64,000 nucleotides of DNA. Origin: Dermatemys mawii. Its lineage: Eukaryota; Chordata; Testudines; Dermatemydidae. The position numbers and the translations under genes are program-made. Under the pieces are notes generated by a model, which saw only the letters and a program-made list of their open reading frames with translations, searched no databases and was not told the DNA's origin. The stretch spans positions 19,120,538 through 19,184,537 of the forward strand of contig ML677364.1 in assembly GCA_007922305.1 (NCBI GenBank), in the 5' to 3' direction. Of this stretch, positions 57,684 to 64,000 are shown one piece after another. Numbering within the stretch: position 1 is the stretch's first letter; the number at the start of each line of letters is the position of its first letter.

Positions 57684-59030
57684 TTAAGAACATAAGAATG
57701 GCCATACTGAGTAAGACCAATGGTCCATGTAGCCCAGTATACTGTTTTCTGACAGTGACCAGTGTCAAGTGTGTCAGAAGGAATGAACAGAACAGGCAAT
57801 CATCAAGCGATCCATCCCCTGTCGCCCATTCCCAGCTTCTGGCAGTCAGAGGTTAGAGATACCCAAACCATCAGGTTGCATCCCTGACCCTCTTGGATAA
57901 GTGCCATTGATGGACCTATCCTCCTTGAACTTATTGTATTCCTTTTAAGCCCAGTAATACTTGTGTCCTTCAAATATCCCCTGCAAAGAGTTCCACAGGT
58001 TGATTGTGCATTACGTGAAGAAATACTTCCTCTTGTTTGTTTTAAACCTGTCATCTCTTAATTTCATTGGATGACCCCAGTTTGTCTATTACATGAAGGA
58101 GTAAATAATATTTCTTTATTCACTTTCTCCACACCAGTCATGATTTTATAGACCACTATCATATCCCCCCTTAGTTATTTATTCTCCAAACTGAGCAGTC
58201 CCCGTGTTTCAATATCTCCTTATATGGAAGCTTTTCCATATCCTTAACCACTTTTGTTGCTCTTTTCTGAACCTTTTCCAAATTCCAATATATCTTTTTT
58301 TGAGATGAGGTAGCCAGATCTTCATGCAGTATTGAAAATGTGGCTGTATCATGGATTTGCATTGGAGCAATATGATAGTTTCTGTCTTATTATCTATCCC
58401 TTTCTTAATAATTCCCTCCATTTTTCTAGCTTTTTTGACCGCTGCTGCACACTGAGCAGATATTTTCAGAGAACTATCCACTGTGACTCCAAGATCTCTT
58501 TCCTGAATGATAACAGCTAATTTAAATCCCAAAATTTTCTATGTAGAGTTGGGATTGTTTTCCAAAGTGAATTACTATGCATTTATCAACATTGAATTTC
58601 ATCTGCCATTTTGTTGCTCAGTAATCCATTTTAGTGAGATCTCTTTGTAAGTCTTTGCAGTCTTCTTTGGACTTAACCATCCTGAGTAATTTTGGATCAT
58701 CTATCGGCATTACCACCTCACTGTTTACCCTCTTTTTCAGATCATTTCTGAATATATTGAACAGAACTGGATCCAGTACATAGCCTTGGAGCACACAGCT
58801 ATTCACCTCTCTCCACTGTGAAAACTGACAATTTATTCCTTGCCTTTGTTTCCTAACTTTTCCAGATGCATGGGAGGTTGTTCTCTCTTTTTTCCTGACA
58901 GCCTACTTTGCTTAAGAGTCTTTGGTGAGGGAACTTGTCAAAGGCCTTCTGAAAGTCCAAGTACACTATATCCACTGGTCACTCTTGTCCACATGCTTGT
59001 TAACATCCTCAAAGAATTCTGATTCAAACA
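57684..59030 (-). mobile_element. CR1 LINE, 3' half
   Basis: On the minus strand the 3' end lies at 57684 (reverse of TAAGAACATAAGAATGGCC), a different CR1 3' end from that at 32609. Reverse transcriptase remnants follow upstream to 59030. 5'-truncated. Confidence 0.85.
58171..58806 (-). pseudogene. CR1 reverse transcriptase, C-terminal part
   Basis: Minus-strand frames: 58618-58806 has QGYVLDPVLFNIFRNDL and PIDDPKLLRMVKSKEDC; PIDDPK stands in the place of the FADDTK active site, so one of the key positions has changed. 58209-58532 has ERDLGVTVDSSLKISAQCA and YCMKIWLPHLKK, the typical CR1 C-terminal end. The segments are in different frames, and the gene is not functional. Confidence 0.75.
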
Positions 59031-59652
59031 TCTTTTTAAGCCCAGAATTGTGGTAGTTGTAAGTGAATGCTGCTTTCTACAGGCCATACCTTAAGCATTC
59101 ACGTAAACATATTTCATTGTTGATTTTAATAGGGAATTCTGGTTACAAATTAGTGACCCAATATGGCCCTATATGATTCATGTTATAAGATAATGTATTG
59201 AGGCAAAGAAGGCAGAAGTTATTAACATAGGGTGATACACTGCCCTTGGTAGTAAAAAGATATAGAAGAAGCTAAGATCCTCAACTTATGCAGCTAATTT
59301 CTGTAGTAAATTATGGATCATGACATTGAAACCTGAACAAAAAGTGTTTGCAGAGCCAAGTGAGTATGGCTAGCAACATCCCCTAAGGAAAGATAAAACC
59401 TGTAAACTGTACTGAGGAAGATGCAGAATTTAGTACCACACAGCACACGAAGGAATCAGTGGTAAAACGCCACCACATATGGAAATATACAACAAAAGCT
59501 TTTCCAGGCTCCTTCTAGTCCAGTATGAAGCATGCACCTCCCTACCATAGGCTCAATCCTGCAGTGTTGAGCGGTGTGACCCCAATCCAAGAATGTACTA
59601 AACAGGTGTTTAACTTTGTAGACATGAGTACTCCCATTGATTTTAAATTCTT
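59031..59652. other. Unassigned DNA
   Basis: No gene or recognised repeat. Confidence 0.4.
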
Positions 59653-59942
59653 GCCTGAGCAAGAAACAGTTTGATCACTTGCCTCATGCCTTCCTTTATG
59701 CATTTATGTTGTGGTTCTTCTTTGGAGGCATCAGTGCAGATGCCACTGTAGGTGCGCTTAGGCCTCATGTGTGTGAGACTTGAGTTTTTTCAAATATCCA
59801 TGTCCATCTGGGCCATACCTGTGCTCTGTGCCTCACACCTTCTCGTGCTCCCATGTGTGGGCATAAAGGGTCGAAGAACAGCAACCCTCCCTCAGTTACT
59901 TCATACTGCCCATGTAAGCGAGACAGAACCCAGTGAGAGTCT
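59653..59942 (+). repeat. 290-bp duplicated unit, copy 1
   Basis: Identical in length to copy 2 (61298-61587), differing at about 8 positions by eye. It contains CATAAAGGGTCGAAGAACAGC and CTCAGTTACTTCATACTGCCC. Its layout resembles the leader of the DIRS element at 15330-15574 in places, so it may be a terminal part of a DIRS-type element. Confidence 0.85.
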
Positions 59943-60270
59943 TTAAAATTCTTTTAAAAAGAATTCATGCTTAAGTGAATTGCTGAATCCAGGCCAGAGT
60001 GCTCAGCACCTCGCAGAGTAGAGTCCCATTTACAGGTAGCCTTTGTATGCTTAGACAACCAAGTAAACACTTGCATTTTGCACACAAAAATGCAGATTTT
60101 CCTAAAAATGTGGAAGTTAATGCTTCTCATAGCAGTAGTCAGTTGGATCAGTTTTCTAAAACAATTGTTTCCAAGGTAGCATCTGTTGGGCTTTAGACTT
60201 GGCTCCTCCTTCAAGTCATTTAATCACAACCACTTTTTAAAGAGTTTGCAGATCTTCTGCATCATTACTT

Positions 60271-60272
<2 letters not shown>

Positions 60273-60307
<35 letters not shown>
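60273..60307 (+). repeat. (TG)n microsatellite
   Basis: Uninterrupted TG dinucleotides, 35 nt. Confidence 0.95.
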
Positions 60308-60310
<3 letters not shown>

Positions 60311-60439
60311 AGTTGTACAGTATATTTTCAGGGTAGTGTGACCAATAGAATAGCCAACCCCTTTCTTTGCCTTCTCATAAGGATTCAAAGGCAAATTCCG
60401 CACATCGTCCCTTTTTTTGGAACTTGCAAATGAACTGGG

Positions 60440-61100
60440 AATAAGCTACATTCATAGCATTGGGATTCAGAACCACGCTGAGCCTCATGTATGAGATGGA
60501 GCTTAAAATAGCCCTGTAGCTGGCAGAGATATCTTGACAGAGAGTTTATTGATATATTATACTGTATTGCAGGACGGTTTTATTTATTTAGAATGATCTG
60601 GGCACTCTGGGGAGGGATCTGTTTTAGATGTACTCTGCTCTGATCCAGTCATGGTGTGCATGAAATGCAAAGCACAGCTGAGCCTTCCCCATGGATCTGG
60701 AAGTTCTGTGGCTCTAGAGAATGGTTGATTTTAGCAATTCTCTTGCAAGAATCTCTCCTAGTTGATGTAATCTCTCCTGGTTGATCTCTCCTGCTGATTA
60801 AATCAAGCATATTTTCTCCTACCGCACTCTCATTCATCGCTCCACAGCCATTCACTGCAGTGACTATGCAGGCCTTTAATTATTTTACTAAACAGAGGAC
60901 ATTTTTCTTGGAAGCGCTTGATGAAATTTTAATGTCTGTGCTTTCAAGTCTGAGCACAAAATCCCTAAACAGAAAAAATGCCCATTGAGACAGTCCGTAT
61001 AGATTTTATTTTTTCGCCTAGTAATACCATAGAATTTAAGGGCCTTGATTATATGTGCAGTATGTTAAATGTCTTCTAATCATAATTTTTAAGCCTTTGT
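60440..61100. promoter_or_regulatory. Candidate conserved non-coding segment
   Basis: Non-repetitive, with TTTAATTATTTTACT and CTGCTGATTAAATCAAGC homeodomain-like sites and TTGCTCAG/TGACTATGC-type motifs. Texture suggests constraint, but there is no alignment to show it. Confidence 0.25.
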
Positions 61101-61297
61101 TTTTCACAAGTTCATAGTGGAAAACAGTTTGGGTTGACTTGTACAGCAGTCACCATTGCAACCTATCATGAAAGGCCCAGTTATGAAAGGTCACACATTC
61201 TATCTGCCAGAGGCAATATTTACTTAAGACTTATGGACTGGCTGATATATTTTTAGCATATATAGTTATGTCTCTGTGAATGGTAGCTGTGAATAAG

Positions 61298-61587
61298 GCC
61301 TGAGCAAGAAACTGTTTGATCACTTGCCTCATGCCTTCCTTTATGCATTTATGTTGTGGTTTTTCTTTGGAGGCATCAGTGCAGATGCCACTGTAGGTGC
61401 GCTTAGGCCTCATGTGTGTGAGACTCGAGTTTTTTCAAATATCCATGTCCATCTGGGCCATACCTGTGCTCTGTGCCTCATGCCTTGTCATGCTCCCATG
61501 TGTGGGCATAAAGGGTCGAAGAACAGCAACCCTCCCTCAGTTACTTCATACTGCCCATGTAAGTGAGACAGAACCCAGTGAGAGTCT
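61298..61587 (+). repeat. 290-bp duplicated unit, copy 2
   Basis: About 97% identical to copy 1 by eye, same orientation, 1,645 bp further on (start to start). Sequences beyond both ends differ, so the edges are sharp. Confidence 0.85.
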
Positions 61588-61699
61588 GATATGCTAGTCT
61601 CTTCAGAGATCCTAAACTGGCTCTTTTCCAACCAACTTGGTGAAGAAATCTCACCTTCCCTTCCTTATCTGAGGGTATACTTTAAATTTTAAAAAAAGA

Positions 61700-61979
61700 A
61701 AAGGAAAAACAAATCAGTCAGCCACTATGCCTCATGGTGGAATCCAAACTCTCAAGGTTCAGATCATGTCATCCTGCAGTGGACTGACTGCAGTTGAGGA
61801 TGGACACAGCTGGTGTCTTGTCTGCTTACTGGAGAGCCACATCCCAGACAGGTGCTTTGTGTTCAAGTTGTTTTCCTTTACAACACACAAGTTCAGGATT
61901 CTTGGCTCAAGGTGCATCTGCTAATGTAGTCCAAGCAGCTGGGATTACAAATGTGCATCACTGTGCCAGGTAAGAGTTA
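61700..61979 (-). pseudogene. Possible 7SL RNA-like pseudogene or 7SL-derived SINE
   Basis: On the minus strand it begins CCTGGCACAGTGATGCACAT and then TTGTAATCCCAGCTGCTTGG, very like the start of signal recognition particle RNA (7SL), and continues with a CTTGAGCCAAGAATCCTGAA segment resembling the next 7SL part. Its length (about 280 nt to a T-rich end) suits 7SL (about 300 nt). The middle and 3' parts match poorly. It carries the Alu-domain text but probably no functional fold. Could also be an unrelated SINE. Confidence 0.4.
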
Positions 61980-63055
61980 TGTATATGCACTCAAAATGTG
62001 TTTTAAAGTCTGTCATAAGTCAAAGAGGAAAAACAGATTTCTTCCAGGCAGGAGGTAAGGGGTATGTCTGTCAAAATGTAAATTAAGCATTGTGAGCCAG
62101 CAGAATGGAAACGCCATTTACATACTGAGTCAACAGGAAAGGAGCACATTGGAGAATAACTTACAGGGGGTAGTCCTGTCTCTGGGGGTAGACAGTGAAC
62201 TTTGGGGAAAATAAGATAAGCAAAAAGACATTGCTTTATCCTGCAACTGAGGAAGTAATTGGGCATTGTGATTACATTAATGGCAACAGGATTCCAGCCT
62301 GCCATGGAATAAAGCAGTGGTTCTCAACCAGAGGTCTGCGGCCCCCTGAGGGGCTGCAAGTAAGTTTCAGGAGGTCCGCCAAGTGGGGCCAGCATTAGAT
62401 TTGCTGGGTCCCAGGGCAGACAGCCAAAGTCACACTGCATGGGGCTGAAACCTGAGCAATTTAGCTTTGTGGGGGTATCTGTGGGATAGGACCCCAGGCA
62501 ATTGCCCTTCTAGATACCCCCTAACACTGGCCCTGACTTTTGTATGAAAAATAATTGCTGTGACACAGGTGGGCTGTGGAGTTTTTATAGCATGTTGCGG
62601 GGATGGGGTGGGGGGGGCTCAAAAAAAGTTTGAGAATCCCTGGAATAAAGGACATTTTGGTGAAAAAGACTTCCTTAGACAGAAGGTTAGCCTGTTAATT
62701 TAAGTTTAGTCTCTAGAAAGTGTGTTATTATATTGTTGTATCTGTAATCTTTCTGTTTCCATTAGCTTTACTCACTATATCTCAAGTCTTAATCTTTGAT
62801 AACAAACTTGTGATTGTTTTCACTATACACATAACTCAGTGCCGTGGGCTTATACAGAACTGAACCCAGGTTGAATCATTCAGGCTGGTGTGAGCACTGT
62901 TCTTTTGGGGAAAGCAAACTTGGCATAACTGTGGGTGTTCCATGGATAAGGGGCTGGACACTCCAGGGTAATTATGGAAAGGGGCTCAGAGACTGTGGTG
63001 CACCTATTGTTTGCCAGCAAGGCAATATAAGGGTTGGCATAGCCCTGAAGTGATT
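61980..63055 (+). mobile_element. LTR with a nested hAT element
   Basis: The right part (62680-63055) has LTR-like text: GATAACAAACTTGTGATTG, CAGTGCCGTGGGCTTATAC, GGTGTGAGCACTGTTC and ATAAGGGGCTGGACACTCC, which I recall from turtle retroviral LTRs. The left part is less certain. The hAT at 62315-62642 interrupts it. No internal genes. Confidence 0.45.
62315..62642 (+). mobile_element. Non-autonomous hAT element, 328 bp
   Basis: Left terminal repeat CAGTGGTTCTCAACCAG, inverse right end CAGGGATTCTCAAAC. Exact 8-bp target duplication GAATAAAG (62307-62314 and 62643-62650). No transposase. Its right end resembles the hAT fragment at 47068-47258. Confidence 0.8.
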
Positions 63056-63069
63056 GTTTGGATAGCTAA

Positions 63070-63343
63070 GGCTATGTCTACACTTGAAATGCTACTGTGG
63101 CACAGCTTCAGCACTTCTGTGCAGACACTTAGTACAGGGATGGGAGGGTTTCTCCCATTGGCATAGGTAATTCCCCCGTCCCCCTCCAGAGAGATGGTAG
63201 CTATAATTCTCCCATCAACCTGGAACTGTCTACACAGACACATAGGTCAGCTTAACAACATCACTCAGGGTTGTTGTTGTCAGGTATTTCACTTGCTGAG
63301 CAATGTAGCTGAGTCGATCTAATTTTCTAGTATAGATCAGCCC
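63070..63343 (+). mobile_element. Harbinger-like non-autonomous element
   Basis: Ends GGCTATGTCTACACTTG at the left and (inverse of) CTAGTATAGATCAGCCC at the right, with TAA target repeats at 63067-63069 and 63344-63346. Close in form to 40419-40696. Confidence 0.6.
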
Positions 63344-63422
63344 TAACAGACTGGAATTGTCAGAGAGCTGACACCCAGTTAAGTACAAGCAATTCTCCCT
63401 CTTGCTAGATCCAGGAGAGTGA

Positions 63423-63689
63423 CTCTCAGTCTTGGATACTCTGAAAAAGCATCACACAATGTCACCTCTTGATGTTGCTTTTGAGGAGATATTCTCCTCC
63501 TTGCCATCACCAACACAGTCCTTCTCACTGATGTCAAGCAGAGACCCTTCTCCCCTACCATCAGAAAATGACCCTCTCATGGGTGACACTATCCCTTGGA
63601 AGAGGAGAGAGGCCCGAACACCTGTGATTGATCAGCTGACTCCAACAAAGCTCAAGAGAGAACTGGGTCCTAGAAGGGAGGACTGTGAG
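63423..63689 (+). CDS. Candidate host coding exon, unrecognised protein (partial)
   Basis: The frame is open from 63423 (TGA at 63420) and runs to a stop after 63749. Up to 63689 it reads like real protein: a hydrophobic-acidic start (SPLDVAFEEIFSSLPSP), a Ser/Pro-rich part, and a charged stretch WKRREARTPVIDQLTPTKLK. At 63690-63695 a strong splice donor (GAG|GTGAGA) follows, and 63432-63689 is exactly 86 codons, so the exon would end in phase 0. Downstream text turns G-rich and intron-like. The acceptor is uncertain: TTCTCCCTCTTGCTAG ends at 63408 but brings the in-frame TGA at 63420, while CTCTCAG ending at 63429 avoids it. I do not recognise the family. It could be a chance open segment or an old repeat. 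Confidence 0.4.
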
Positions 63690-64000
63690 GTGAGAGCTGC
63701 CAGAGACCAGGAGACTGGGAGGTTCCTGGAGAAAGCTGTAGGTGGGTCTTGAGGGAAGGCAGGAGAGCAGCAAAGGGGTTTGGCTGACCTCCCCAAACCT
63801 GAGATCCAGGGCCAGCAGGCTCAAGACTGGAGAGCAGCAGAGTGGGGGTGCCTGCTAGCATCTCCATGCCAGAGAGTTGGAGCCGGGGAGCAGTAGAAGG
63901 GCTGCTGGCCTATCTGAGACAAAAGGTTAGTGAAACAGAGGGCATGATGGATGATCCCCTGGTGACGAAGGTCCCCCAGAAGAGCAGCAGGGGTTGGGGA
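63690..64000. other. Unassigned, possibly intronic DNA
   Basis: Purine-rich, GGAG/CAGCAG-containing text after the candidate exon. Overlapping minus-strand frames at 63561-63867 have no motif. Confidence 0.35.

Larger units (their letters stand above)
59943..61297. other. Unique DNA between the two 290-bp copies
   Basis: Contains a (TG)n microsatellite at 60273-60307 and a candidate conserved segment at 60440-61100. No gene. Confidence 0.4.

Noticed and set aside
1..64000. Intact host gene or bacterial-type operon
   Set aside because: No long uninterrupted frames, no ribosome-binding-site pattern and no exon series were found; only the open segment near 63.4-63.7 kb remains as a candidate.

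Overview
The window looks like intergenic or intronic DNA from a reptile, most probably a cryptodire turtle. The reasons are the repeat content: tRNA-derived SINEs with a CR1-type 3' tail, several CR1 LINEs in both orientations, a broken DIRS-type retrotransposon, Penelope-like fragments with the GIY-YIG C-terminal signature, hAT, Tigger-like and Harbinger-like non-autonomous elements, solo-type retroviral or LTR-retrotransposon ends, and old MIR/CORE-SINE copies. The organism call rests on recognised repeat families and was not tested by a search. No bacterial or organellar gene organisation is present.

Layout. 1-8.5 kb: mostly unique DNA with a small hAT element, one LTR and CR1 scraps. 8.5-15 kb: LTR, Tigger-like element, a self-inverted Penelope-like insertion with 12-bp target duplications, and MIRs. 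15.3-20.2 kb: a DIRS-like retrotransposon with gag, reverse transcriptase/RNase H and the N-terminal part of a tyrosine recombinase. It is broken by stops and frameshifts, carries a SINE in the recombinase, and is cut off by an LTR at about 20.2 kb. 20.2-26 kb: LTRs, a CR1 3' end and a 771-bp hAT element. 26-32.6 kb: largely unique, with a candidate regulatory segment at 31.2-31.6 kb. 32.6-38 kb: CR1 with reverse transcriptase remnants, then an LTR-retroelement block in reverse orientation and another CR1. 38-47.4 kb: unique DNA, a nest of DNA transposons and a SINE at 40-41.7 kb, and a Penelope-like 3' region at 44.3 kb. 47.4-57 kb: unique AT-rich DNA, an LTR-like block at 53-54 kb and old CR1/MIR pieces. 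57-64 kb: a nearly perfect Penelope-like palindrome, a second double hairpin of unknown origin, a CR1, two 290-bp copies of the same unit 1.6 kb apart, a possible 7SL-RNA-like pseudogene, an LTR with a nested hAT, a Harbinger-like element and, at the extreme right, one open segment that could be a host coding exon.

No intact protein-coding gene is supported. Every recognised coding stretch is a decayed mobile-element gene, apart from the unrecognised open segment near 63.4-63.7 kb with a good splice donor. The most unusual structures are the palindromic Penelope-like insertions, the double hairpin at 57.5 kb, the snap-back inverted duplication inside the DIRS gag, and the 290-bp dispersed duplication. 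Element names come from recalled signatures, and most ends not marked by a target duplication are approximate.
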